A stretch of 64,000 nucleotides of DNA, taken from assembly GCF_003335105.1 (NCBI RefSeq), contig NZ_QFWQ01000003.1, positions 372,001-436,000 on the forward strand, in the 5' to 3' direction. Source of the stretch: Rhodanobacter denitrificans. Its GTDB lineage: Bacteria; Pseudomonadota; Gammaproteobacteria; Xanthomonadales; Rhodanobacteraceae. This document shows positions 8,300-15,735 of this stretch, piece after piece (within the stretch, counting starts at the first letter, position 1; each line of letters begins with the position of its first letter). A program made the translations under genes and the position numbers. The notes under the pieces are model-generated. The model was given only the letters and a program-made list of their open reading frames with translations, ran no database searches and was not told the DNA's origin.

Positions 8300-9058
8300 A
8301 TGGCTAGCTGGATTCCGCTCTGGTTGCACAAGCTCGGTTCGCCGCCGACGTTCTACCGCTTCGCCGGCGTGCTGCAGCCATGGGCGATGGCGATGGCGCT
8401 GCTGCTCGGCGCGATCGGGCTGTACGGCGGCCTGGTGCTGGCGCCGGCCGACTACCAGCAGGGCGACGCCTACCGGATCATCTTCATCCACGTGCCGAGC
8501 GCATGGATGAGCATGTTCATCTACGCGGTGATGGGCGTCGCCTCGTTCATCGCGCTGGTGTGGCGGATCAAGCTGGCCGAGGTGGTGGCGATGGAGTCGG
8601 CGCCGATCGGCGCGGCGTTCACCTTCATCACCCTGGTCACCGGCTCGCTGTGGGGCAAGCCGATGTGGGGCACCTGGTGGACCTGGGACGCGCGGCTCAC
8701 TTCCGAGCTGGTGCTGCTGTTCCTGTTTCTCGGCGTGATCGGGCTGTACCACGCATTCGAGGATCGCCGCCAGGGCGCGCGCGCTGCGGCGTTCCTCGCC
8801 ATCATCGGCATCATCAACGTGCCGATCGTGCATTTCTCGGTGAACTGGTGGAACACCCTGCACCAGGGCAGCACGGTCAACGTGTTCGGCCAGTCGAAAA
8901 TCTCCGGCGCGATGCTGTGGCCGCTGCTGACGGTGACCCTGGCGACCAAGTTCTACTACGCCGCCAGCCTGTTCCGCCGCGCGCGCACCGACCTGCTCGA
9001 TCTGGAGAGCGGCAAGGACTGGGTGCGCAGGATTGCCGAAGGCGAGGCCGGCCGATGA
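8300..9058 (+). CDS. ccmC: Heme exporter protein CcmC
   Basis: Inner membrane protein that presents heme to CcmE. 252 residues, six predicted helices, with the tryptophan-rich WWD domain 'WGTWWTWDARLTSELVL' near residues 127-143 and the flanking periplasmic histidines in 'IFIHVPSAWMSM' and 'VHFSVNWWNTLHQ'. These axial histidines and the WWD motif are diagnostic. Its TGA stop overlaps the ATG of ccmD (ATGA). Confidence 0.95.
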   Translation: MASWIPLWLHKLGSPPTFYRFAGVLQPWAMAMALLLGAIGLYGGLVLAPADYQQGDAYRIIFIHVPSAWMSMFIYAVMGVASFIALVWRIKLAEVVAMESAPIGAAFTFITLVTGSLWGKPMWGTWWTWDARLTSELVLLFLFLGVIGLYHAFEDRRQGARAAAFLAIIGIINVPIVHFSVNWWNTLHQGSTVNVFGQSKISGAMLWPLLTVTLATKFYYAASLFRRARTDLLDLESGKDWVRRIAEGEAGR

Positions 9059-9291
9059 GCGCCCTGCTGCACTTCCTCGTGACGGGCGACGGCGTCGCCG
9101 CCTTCTTCAGGATGGGCGGTTACGCCGCCTACGTGTGGCCCGCCTACGCGCTGTTCTTCGTCGTGCTGGCCGCCGATACCGTCGCGCCGCGCCTGCGCCG
9201 CCGCCGCGTGCTGACGGAACTTCGTGCCCGCCTGGCGCGTCAGAGCGCGCGACAGGAACGCAAACCCCCTTCCACTCCAGCGTCCCCCTGA
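9055..9291 (+). CDS. ccmD: Heme exporter protein CcmD
   Basis: 78-residue single-helix membrane peptide needed for release of holo-CcmE from CcmABC. It has the family layout: 'FFRMGGYAAYVWPAYALFFVVL' as the membrane segment with a conserved tyrosine, then an arginine-rich cytoplasmic tail ('RLRRRRVLTELRARLARQ'). Overlaps ccmC by 4 bases and precedes ccmE by 18 bases. It is recognised mainly by position and the helix plus basic tail, because CcmD proteins diverge strongly. Confidence 0.85.
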   Translation: MSALLHFLVTGDGVAAFFRMGGYAAYVWPAYALFFVVLAADTVAPRLRRRRVLTELRARLARQSARQERKPPSTPASP

Positions 9292-9309
9292 CCGGGGCGG
9301 TCGATCGTC

Positions 9310-9801
9310 ATGCCCATGAATCCCACCCGCAAACGCCGGCTCACCATCGTGCTGGCCATCCTCGCCGCGGCGGCCGTCGCGGCCGTGCTGGTCGTGCTGG
9401 CGTTGCAGAACAACATGAACTACCTGCTCACCCCGAGCCAGGTGCAGTCGGGCGAGGCCGCCAGCTACAAGACGTTCCGGCTCGGCGGCATGGTCAAGGC
9501 CGGCTCGATCCAGCGTGCCAGCGATTCGCTCAAGGTCACCTTCACCGTGGTCGATGCCGGCGGCGCGATGCCGGTGGAGTACACCGGGATCCTGCCCGAC
9601 CTGTTCCGCGACAACCAGTCGGTGATCGCCACCGGCCACATGGACAACGCCCACTTCGTCGCCACCGAGGTGCTGGCCAAGCACGACGAGACCTACATGC
9701 CGAAGGAGCTGAAGGACGCCATGGCCAAGGCGCACGAAGGCAAGCGGGTCGAAGAAGCCGCGGCGGCGCCGGACAGCATGCAAGGAAACCCCAAGCCATG
9801 A
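9310..9801 (+). CDS. ccmE: Periplasmic heme chaperone CcmE
   Basis: Membrane-tethered OB-fold protein that carries covalently bound heme to CcmFH. 163 residues: basic start 'NPTRKRRL', one anchor helix (about 12-32), '[11 protein letters not shown]' and the beta barrel '[13 protein letters not shown]'. The heme-attaching histidine lies in '[12 protein letters not shown]' together with the conserved tyrosine. ATG 9310 or 9316 may be the start; the first is used. Its stop overlaps the ccmF start (ATGA). Confidence 0.95.
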   Translation: MPMNPTRKRRLTIVLAILAAAAVAAVLVVLALQNNMNYLLTPSQVQSGEAASYKTFRLGGMVKAGSIQRASDSLKVTFTVVDAGGAMPVEYTGILPDLFRDNQSVIATGHMDNAHFVATEVLAKHDETYMPKELKDAMAKAHEGKRVEEAAAAPDSMQGNPKP

Positions 9802-11777
9802 CCCCCGAACTCGGCCAGCTCGCGCTGATCCTCGCCCTGCTGCTGGCGCTGGCGCAGAGCATCCTGCCGCTGATCGGCGCATGGCGCGGCAACCGCGCGC
9901 TGATGGCGGTGGCGCGCCCGGCCGCGGCCGGCCAGGCGGTATTCGTCGCGATGGCGTTCGGCATCCTGGCCTGGGCGTTCCTGCGCTTCGACTTCTCGGT
10001 GCAGTACGTGGCCGACAACTCGAACCTGGCGCTGCCGTGGTACTACCGCATCGCCGCGGTGTGGGGCGCGCACGAGGGTTCGCTGCTGCTGTGGATCCTG
10101 ATCCTCAACGTGTGGACGGTGGCGCTGGTCGCGTTCAGCCAGAAGCTGCCCGAAGTGTTCGCCTCGCGCGTGATCGCCGTGATGGGGTTGATCGCAGTGG
10201 GGTTCCTCGCCTTCATCATCTTCACCTCCAACCCGTTCGGACGGCTGCTGCCGATGCCGGGCGACGGCGCGGACCTGAACCCGGTGCTGCAGGACCCGGG
10301 CATGACCTTCCACCCGCCGATGCTGTACATGGGCTACGTCGGCTTCTCGGTGGCGTTCGCGTTCTCGATCGCCGCCCTGCTCGGCGGCGAGCTCGAGCAG
10401 GCCTGGGTACGCTGGGCGCGGCCGTGGACGAATATCGCCTGGGCCTTCCTCACCTGCGGCATCGTCGCCGGCAGCTGGTGGGCGTATGCGGAGCTGGGCT
10501 GGGGCGGCTGGTGGTTCTGGGATCCGGTCGAGAACGCCAGCTTCATGCCGTGGCTGGTCGGCGCGGCGCTGATCCATGCACAGGCGGTCACCGAGAAGCG
10601 CGGCTCGCTGCGCGCGTGGACCATTCTGCTGTCGATCTTCGCCTTCTCGCTCTCCCTGCTCGGCACCTTCCTGGTGCGCTCGGGCGTGCTCACCTCGGTG
10701 CATGCGTTCGCCTCCGATCCGCGCCGCGGCATCTTCATCCTGGCCTTCCTCACCATCGTGGTCGGCGGCTCGCTGCTGTTGTATGCGCTGCGTGCGCCGC
10801 GGGTGCTGGGTGGCAAGCCGTTCAAGGTGGTCTCGCGCGAGACGGTGCTGCTGATCGGCAACCTGATGTTCGCGGTGGCCGCGGCGATGGTGCTGCTGGG
10901 CACGCTGTTCCCGCTGATCGGCGATGCGCTGAACCTGGGCCGGATCTCGGTCGGGCCGCCCTACTTCGGCTTCCTGTTCCCGCTGCTGATGGCGCCGGTG
11001 GTGCTGCTGCTGCCGTTCGGCCCGTTCCTGCGCTGGGGCAAGGGCGAGGCGCCGGTGCTCAAGAGCCTGCTGCTGCGCGTGGTCATCGCCGCGCTGGCCT
11101 GCGCCATCGTCGCGGCCTTCCTGGTCGACGGAAACCTGAAGGCGATCGTCGGCGTGGCCGCCGCCGTGTGGATCACCGTCGGCGTGCTGCTCTATGCGTA
11201 CAAGCGCTGGCGTGAAATGCCGCGCGGCCGGCGCTACCCGGCCGAGATGGCCGGCATGCTGCTGGCGCACCTGGGCGTGGGCGTGTTCGTGGCCGGCGTG
11301 CTGCTGTCCGAGTCGCTCAGCGTGACCCGCGACGTACGCATGGCGCCGGGCGAAAGCCAGCACATCGGCAGCTACGAGTTCCGCTTCGACGGCGTGCACC
11401 GCGCGAACGGGCCGAACTGGAAGGCCGACCAGGGCGTGGTCACGGTCATCCGCGACGGCAGGGAGCTCACCGTGATGCACCCGCAGAAGCGCACCTACCT
11501 GCGCGGCCAGGTGCAGACCGAATCGGCGGTGGACGCCGGCGTCACCCGCGACCTGTACGTGGCGCTGGGCGAACCGATGGATGCCGGCAACGTCGAGGGA
11601 GCCTGGGCGCTGCGGCTGTACTACAAGCCGTTCGTCCGCTGGATCTGGGCCGGCGGCCTGCTGATGATGCTGGGCGGCCTGGTCTGCGCCGCCGACAAGC
11701 GCTTCCGCCTCAAGCGCGGCGCGGGAGCTGAAGCCGGGGCCATCGCCAGCCTGCGGGTGCAGGAAAACCACGCATGA
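9798..11777 (+). CDS. ccmF: Cytochrome c heme lyase subunit CcmF
   Basis: Large integral membrane protein of the heme lyase that transfers heme from CcmE to apocytochrome c. 659 residues with about 15 helices. The WWD domain reads '[21 protein letters not shown]' in the first half, with conserved histidines in '[11 protein letters not shown]', '[11 protein letters not shown]' and '[12 protein letters not shown]'. The start overlaps the ccmE stop, which fixes the frame at 9798. The C-terminal periplasmic domain ('[12 protein letters not shown]') precedes the last helix. It overlaps ccmG by 4 bases. Confidence 0.95.
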   Translation: MTPELGQLALILALLLALAQSILPLIGAWRGNRALMAVARPAAAGQAVFVAMAFGILAWAFLRFDFSVQYVADNSNLALPWYYRIAAVWGAHEGSLLLWILILNVWTVALVAFSQKLPEVFASRVIAVMGLIAVGFLAFIIFTSNPFGRLLPMPGDGADLNPVLQDPGMTFHPPMLYMGYVGFSVAFAFSIAALLGGELEQAWVRWARPWTNIAWAFLTCGIVAGSWWAYAELGWGGWWFWDPVENASFMPWLVGAALIHAQAVTEKRGSLRAWTILLSIFAFSLSLLGTFLVRSGVLTSVHAFASDPRRGIFILAFLTIVVGGSLLLYALRAPRVLGGKPFKVVSRETVLLIGNLMFAVAAAMVLLGTLFPLIGDALNLGRISVGPPYFGFLFPLLMAPVVLLLPFGPFLRWGKGEAPVLKSLLLRVVIAALACAIVAAFLVDGNLKAIVGVAAAVWITVGVLLYAYKRWREMPRGRRYPAEMAGMLLAHLGVGVFVAGVLLSESLSVTRDVRMAPGESQHIGSYEFRFDGVHRANGPNWKADQGVVTVIRDGRELTVMHPQKRTYLRGQVQTESAVDAGVTRDLYVALGEPMDAGNVEGAWALRLYYKPFVRWIWAGGLLMMLGGLVCAADKRFRLKRGAGAEAGAIASLRVQENHA

Positions 11778-12316
11778 ACCGGCTGCTTCCCTTCATCGGT
11801 TTCATGCTGCTGGTCGGGCTGTTCGGCTTTGGCATCTGGTGGAACACCCGGCACGATCCGAATGCGATCCCGACGCCGCTGCTGAACAAGCCGGCTCCGG
11901 CCTTCAACCTGCCCAAGCTGTACGAGCCCGCGCAGACGGTCAGCAAGGCCGACCTGCTGGGCAAGCCCTACCTGCTCAACGTGTTCGCCAGCTGGTGCAT
12001 CGAGTGCGGCGTGGAGCACCCGGTGCTGACCGCCGAAGGTCCGTCCCTCGGCGTGGCGCTGGTCGGCTACAACTACAAGGATGCCCCGGCCGACGCCAAG
12101 AACTGGCTGGCCCGGCACGGCAATCCGTACGGCCTGCTGATCGCCGACGAGCCCGGTCAGACCGCGATCGACTTCGGCGTGTACGGCGCGCCGGAAAGCT
12201 TCCTGATCGACGCGAAGGGCGTGATCCGCTACAAGCACATCGGCCCGCTGACGCCCGACGTGGTGGCGAAGGAACTCAAGCCGGCGATCGCGGCAATGCT
12301 GAAGGAGGCACCGTGA
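11774..12316 (+). CDS. ccmG: Thiol:disulfide interchange protein CcmG/DsbE
   Basis: Membrane-anchored thioredoxin-like reductant that keeps the CXXCH cysteines of apocytochrome c reduced. 180 residues: N-terminal anchor ('LLPFIGFMLLVGLFGFGIWW'), then 'APAFNLPKLY', the active site 'FASWCIECGVEHPVL' near residue 75, and the cis-proline region 'GVYGAPESFLID'. The redox pair is C-I-E-C rather than the C-P-T-C of E. coli. It overlaps ccmF at ATGA, and its last codons contain the ribosome binding site for ccmH. Confidence 0.93.
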   Translation: MNRLLPFIGFMLLVGLFGFGIWWNTRHDPNAIPTPLLNKPAPAFNLPKLYEPAQTVSKADLLGKPYLLNVFASWCIECGVEHPVLTAEGPSLGVALVGYNYKDAPADAKNWLARHGNPYGLLIADEPGQTAIDFGVYGAPESFLIDAKGVIRYKHIGPLTPDVVAKELKPAIAAMLKEAP

Positions 12317-12759
12317 CGCGCCAGCTGTTCCGGATGCTTCTCGCAGCTTCGCTGCTGCTTGGCGGCTTCGCCCACGCCCAGGCGATCGAGCCCATGCCGT
12401 TCAAGGATCATGCACAGGAACTGCGCTTCCAGCACCTCACGCACCAGCTGCGCTGCCCGATGTGCCAGAACGAGACGCTGGCCGATTCCAACGCGCCGAT
12501 CGCACGCGACCTGCGCAACCAGATCTTCCGGATGATGCAGCAGGGCAGGAGCGACGAGGAGATCAAGCAGTACCTGGTAGCCCGCTATTCCGAGTTCGTG
12601 CTGTACGACCCGCCGCTGAAACCGGGTACCTGGCTGCTCTGGTTCGGCCCGCTGCTGATCCTGTGCGGCGGCACCGGCGTGGTGCTGGCCGCGATCCGCC
12701 GGCGCAACCGCGGCGACGGCGCCGCCGAGGCACCCACCGACAACGGGGACGATTGGTGA
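12313..12759 (+). CDS. ccmH: Cytochrome c maturation protein CcmH
   Basis: Thiol oxidoreductase subunit of the heme lyase. 148 residues: cleavable signal ('LLAASLLLGGFAHA'), then the redox motif 'LRCPMCQNETLADSNAPIA' around residues 48-66, which is the defining CcmH signature, and one C-terminal helix. Translation starts at GTG 12313, placed 4 bases behind a strong AAGGAGG (12302-12308), and overlaps the ccmG stop. Its own stop overlaps the GTG start of the next gene. CcmH and CcmI are separate proteins here, unlike the fused E. coli form. Confidence 0.93.
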   Translation: MTRQLFRMLLAASLLLGGFAHAQAIEPMPFKDHAQELRFQHLTHQLRCPMCQNETLADSNAPIARDLRNQIFRMMQQGRSDEEIKQYLVARYSEFVLYDPPLKPGTWLLWFGPLLILCGGTGVVLAAIRRRNRGDGAAEAPTDNGDDW

Positions 12760-13820
12760 AGACCGTTTTTTTCATTGCCGCCGCCGCGATGGTCGCCGTG
12801 GCGCTGGCCGTGCTGTTGCTGCCGCTGATGCGCCAGGGCCGCAAGTCCGGCCGTCCGCGCAGCGTGTTCGTGACGAGCCTGCTGATCGCCCTGGTGCTGC
12901 CGCTGGGCGCCGGCGCGCTGTACCTGCTGGTGGGCACGCCCGCCGCCCTGAACGGGGTGGCCGCCCAGCCCGCGGCGATCAGCCTGCCGCAGGCGATCGC
13001 CGAGCTGCGCACGCATCTGCAGCAGCAGCCGGACGACCTGCAGGGCTGGATGCTGCTGGCGCAGACCAGCAGCATGCTGCGCCAACCGGCCGAGGCACGC
13101 GATGCATTCGACCACGCGCTGAAACTCGACCCGAACAACGCCGAGGCGATGATCGGCTGGGCCGAAAACGATTCGATGACGCGCAGCGACCACCTGATCG
13201 AGGGGCGTGCGCGGGAACTGCTCGAGCGCGCCGTGCGCTTGCACCCTGACAGCCAGCGCGGCCTGTGGCTGCTCGGCATCGGCAACTTCCAGCGTGGCGA
13301 ATACCGCGAGGCCGCCGCCACCTGGCGCCTGTTGTTGCCACAGCTGGAGCCCGGCTCGTCGGTGGCGAAGGCGGTGGCCGAACAGATCGCCGTCGCCGAC
13401 GCCCGCTCCGGCGGCGCGCCGGCCGACCCATCGAGCGGCGCCCCCGCGCCTGCCCCGCAGGGCGCCGCCTTGCAGGTGCAGGTGACGCTGGCGCCGGCGC
13501 TGAAGGACAAGCTCGCCCCCGGCGATGCGCTGTTCGTCTACGCCCGCGCGGCAGGCACCCCATCAGAGCCGGGCCCGCCGATGCCGCTGGCCGTGGCCAG
13601 GCTCGATCCCGCCCGGCTGCCCACCACCGTCACGCTGAACGACGCGATGGCGATGACGCCTGCCTTCAAGTTGTCCTCGGTCCAGCAGGTCTTCGTCGGC
13701 GCGCGGATCAGCCACAGCGGCCAGCCGATCGCCCAGCCCGGCGATCTGGAAGGCGACGCCGGCGTGGTCGCGGTGGACCGCACGACGCCGGTCGAAATCA
13801 GCATCGACAAGGTGCACTGA
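12756..13820 (+). CDS. ccmI: Cytochrome c biogenesis protein CcmI (TPR)
   Basis: Apocytochrome-binding subunit of the heme lyase. 354 residues: an N-terminal pair of helices ('VFFIAAAAMVAVALAVLLLP' and 'SLLIALVLPLGAGALYLLVG'), then TPR repeats from about residue 85 ('LQGWMLLAQTSSMLRQPAEA', 'AFDHALKLDPNNAEAMIG'), and a C-terminal beta-rich domain as in the CcmI/CycH periplasmic part. It starts at GTG 12756, overlapping the ccmH stop. Last ccm gene; the MetX-like gene follows 2 bases later and may be co-transcribed. Confidence 0.9.
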   Translation: MKTVFFIAAAAMVAVALAVLLLPLMRQGRKSGRPRSVFVTSLLIALVLPLGAGALYLLVGTPAALNGVAAQPAAISLPQAIAELRTHLQQQPDDLQGWMLLAQTSSMLRQPAEARDAFDHALKLDPNNAEAMIGWAENDSMTRSDHLIEGRARELLERAVRLHPDSQRGLWLLGIGNFQRGEYREAAATWRLLLPQLEPGSSVAKAVAEQIAVADARSGGAPADPSSGAPAPAPQGAALQVQVTLAPALKDKLAPGDALFVYARAAGTPSEPGPPMPLAVARLDPARLPTTVTLNDAMAMTPAFKLSSVQQVFVGARISHSGQPIAQPGDLEGDAGVVAVDRTTPVEISIDKVH

Positions 13821-13822
13821 GC

Positions 13823-14947
13823 ATGGGCGACGCGCGCCGCTACCTCCCGCTGCCTTCGCCGTTCGCGATGAAGCGCGGCGGTGCGTTGCACGGCGCGCAC
13901 GTCGCCTACGAAACCTGGGGCACATTGAACGCGGCGCGCGACAATGCGCTGCTGGTGCTGACCGGGCTGTCGCCCAGTGCGCACATGACCTCCTGCGAGG
14001 AAGATCCGGCACCGGGCTGGTGGCAGGAGATGGCCGGCCCCGGCAAGGCGATCGACACCGCGCGCTGGTTCGTGATCTGCGTGAACTCGCTGGGCAGCGA
14101 CAAGGGCTCCACCTGCCCCGCCTCGATCGACCCGGCCACCGGCGAACCGTACCGGCTGAGCTTCCCCGAGCTGGCACTGGAAGACGTCGCCAACGCCGCG
14201 CACGCCGTGGTCGCCAGCCTCGGCATCGGCCAGCTGGCCTGCCTGATCGGCTGCTCGATGGGCGGCATGAGCGCGCTGGCCTACATGCTGCTGCACCCCG
14301 GCAGCGTGCGTGCCCACATCAGCGTGGACACCGCGCCGCAGGCGCAGCCGTTCGCCATCGCGATCCGCTCGCTGCAGCGCGAGGCGATCCGGCTCGACCC
14401 GCACTGGAACGAGGGCCGCTACGACATCCACGCCGAAGAAGGCGGCAGCTACCCCGACATCGGCATGAGCATCGCGCGCAAGCTCGGCGTGATCACCTAT
14501 CGCTCGGCGATGGAATGGAACGGCCGCTTCGCGCGCATCCGGCTCGACCCGGAGCAGCGCGAGGACGAGCCGTTCGGCCGCGAGTTCCAGGTGGAGTCCT
14601 ACCTCGAAGGCCACGCCCAGCGCTTCGTGCGCCACTTCGACCCGAACAGCTACCTGTACCTGTCGCGCGCCAGCGACTGGTTCGACATCGCCGAATACGG
14701 CCACGGCAGCGTGCTGGAAGGGCTCAAGCGCATCCGCATCGAAGAGGCCATGGTGATCGGCGTCAGCACCGACATCCTGTTCCCGCTGCAGCAGCAGGAG
14801 CAGATCGCGGAAGGCCTGGAAGCGGCGGGCGCGCGGGTGGAATTCGTGGCGCTGGACTCGCCGCAGGGCCACGACGCCTTCCTGGTCGACATCGACAACT
14901 ACAGCCGCGCGATCGGCGGCTTCCTGAACCGGCTGACGGCTGGTTGA
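13823..14947 (+). CDS. metX: MetX-family O-acyltransferase (serine O-succinyltransferase or homoserine O-acetyltransferase)
   Basis: Alpha/beta hydrolase-fold acyltransferase of 374 residues that activates serine or homoserine for sulfur assimilation. Seen: 'FKRGG'-like start 'FAMKRGGALHGAHVAYETWG', 'GPGKAIDTARWFVICVNSLG', nucleophile Ser145 in 'GCSMGGMSAL', Asp317 in 'STDILFP' and His350 in 'PQGHDAFL', completing the triad. Xanthomonad members of this family with 'SLQREAIRLDP' and 'GRFARIRLD'-like stretches have been described as L-serine O-succinyltransferases feeding cysteine synthesis, which I think is the likelier activity. The neighbouring cysteine dioxygenase fits cysteine metabolism. 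Substrate is inferred, not proven. Confidence 0.85.
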   Translation: MGDARRYLPLPSPFAMKRGGALHGAHVAYETWGTLNAARDNALLVLTGLSPSAHMTSCEEDPAPGWWQEMAGPGKAIDTARWFVICVNSLGSDKGSTCPASIDPATGEPYRLSFPELALEDVANAAHAVVASLGIGQLACLIGCSMGGMSALAYMLLHPGSVRAHISVDTAPQAQPFAIAIRSLQREAIRLDPHWNEGRYDIHAEEGGSYPDIGMSIARKLGVITYRSAMEWNGRFARIRLDPEQREDEPFGREFQVESYLEGHAQRFVRHFDPNSYLYLSRASDWFDIAEYGHGSVLEGLKRIRIEEAMVIGVSTDILFPLQQQEQIAEGLEAAGARVEFVALDSPQGHDAFLVDIDNYSRAIGGFLNRLTAG

Positions 14948-14996
14948 CCGCTGCGCTGGTAAGATCCATTCCATCACGCATCAGACCGAGACCGCC

Positions 14997-15578
14997 ATGC
15001 TTACCCTGGATTTCCCCGGCAGCCGCACCCTGATCGACGCGATCGACGCCGCCGTGGCCAAGCCGACCACCCACGAGCTCACCGACAGCCTGCGCCACAG
15101 CCTGTGCCGGCTGATCTGCGACAAGGCCGTCACCCTGCCCCCCTGCGTGTTCGAGGCCAATCCCGACCACTACGCCCGCCGCGAGCTGTACCGCAGCGAG
15201 GAGCACGGCTACTGCGTGGTGGCAATGACCTGGGGCCCTGGCCAGGGCACGCCGATCCATGACCACGACGGCATGTGGTGCGTCGAGGGCGTGTGGAACG
15301 GCGCGCTGGAGATCGTGCAGTACGAGCTGGTCGAGCACGACGCGCAGCGCTACTGCTTCCAGCCGGTCGGCTCGATCCAGGCCGGCGCCGGCTCGGCCGG
15401 CAGCCTGATCCCGCCGCATGAATACCACAGCATCCGCAACCCCAGCGACAACGCGGTCACCGTCAGCCTGCACATCTATTCCGGCCCGATGACCCGCTGC
15501 TCGGTGTTCCAGCCGCTGCCGGAAGACCGCTGGTACGGCCGCAACGTGCGCCAGCTGGGTCTCGACCGCGTGCACTGA
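14997..15578 (+). CDS. Cysteine dioxygenase family protein
   Basis: Non-heme iron thiol dioxygenase, 193 residues, expected to oxidise cysteine to cysteine sulfinate. Iron ligands are His88 and His90 in 'GTPIHDHDGMWCVEG' and His144 in 'PPHEYHSIRN'. Arg61 in 'HYARREL' matches the carboxylate-binding arginine of true CDO rather than the glutamine of mercaptopropionate dioxygenases. Cys95 and Tyr161 ('SLHIYSGPM') occupy the positions of the cysteine-tyrosine crosslink of mammalian CDO. It lies 49 bases behind the MetX-like gene. The -35/-10 of the following tRNA lies at its 3' end. Confidence 0.85.
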   Translation: MLTLDFPGSRTLIDAIDAAVAKPTTHELTDSLRHSLCRLICDKAVTLPPCVFEANPDHYARRELYRSEEHGYCVVAMTWGPGQGTPIHDHDGMWCVEGVWNGALEIVQYELVEHDAQRYCFQPVGSIQAGAGSAGSLIPPHEYHSIRNPSDNAVTVSLHIYSGPMTRCSVFQPLPEDRWYGRNVRQLGLDRVH

Positions 15579-15590
15579 ACCCGGCATAAT
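15562..15590 (+). promoter_or_regulatory. Probable promoter of tRNA-Leu
   Basis: TCGACC (15562-15567), 17-base spacer, CATAAT (15585-15590). The -35 lies in the last codons of the cysteine dioxygenase gene; the tRNA starts 15 bases after the -10. Confidence 0.5.
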
Positions 15591-15605
15591 CCCCAGCTCG
15601 CACAT

Positions 15606-15691
15606 GCCGGTGTGGCGGAATGGTAGACGCGGCGGACTCAAAATCCGCTTGTGGTGACACAGTGGAGGTTCGAGTCCTCTCACCGGTACCA
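15606..15691 (+). tRNA. tRNA-Leu (anticodon CAA)
   Basis: 86 bases including encoded CCA. Acceptor stem GCCGGTG/CACCGGT (G-U first pair), anticodon stem GCGGA/TCCGC around CTCAAAA (anticodon CAA, reads UUG), a class II long variable arm (TTGTGGTGACACAGT region) and T arm GGAGGTTCGAGTCCTC. Followed 8 bases later by a bidirectional terminator. Confidence 0.95.
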
Positions 15692-15699
15692 GACACCGG

Positions 15700-15726
15700 A
15701 AAAACCCCGCCCCGCGCGGGGTTTTT
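15700..15726. terminator. Bidirectional terminator between tRNA-Leu and the FGE-like gene
   Basis: 11-bp stem AAAAACCCCGC/GCGGGGTTTTT with a 5-base loop. It ends in T5 on either strand, so it can stop both the tRNA transcript and the convergent gene that ends at 15736. Confidence 0.9.
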
Positions 15727-15735
15727 CATGCCCGG

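Noticed and set aside
13700-13823. SAM riboswitch before the MetX-like gene
   Set aside because: The gene begins 2 bases after ccmI; there is no room for a leader aptamer.
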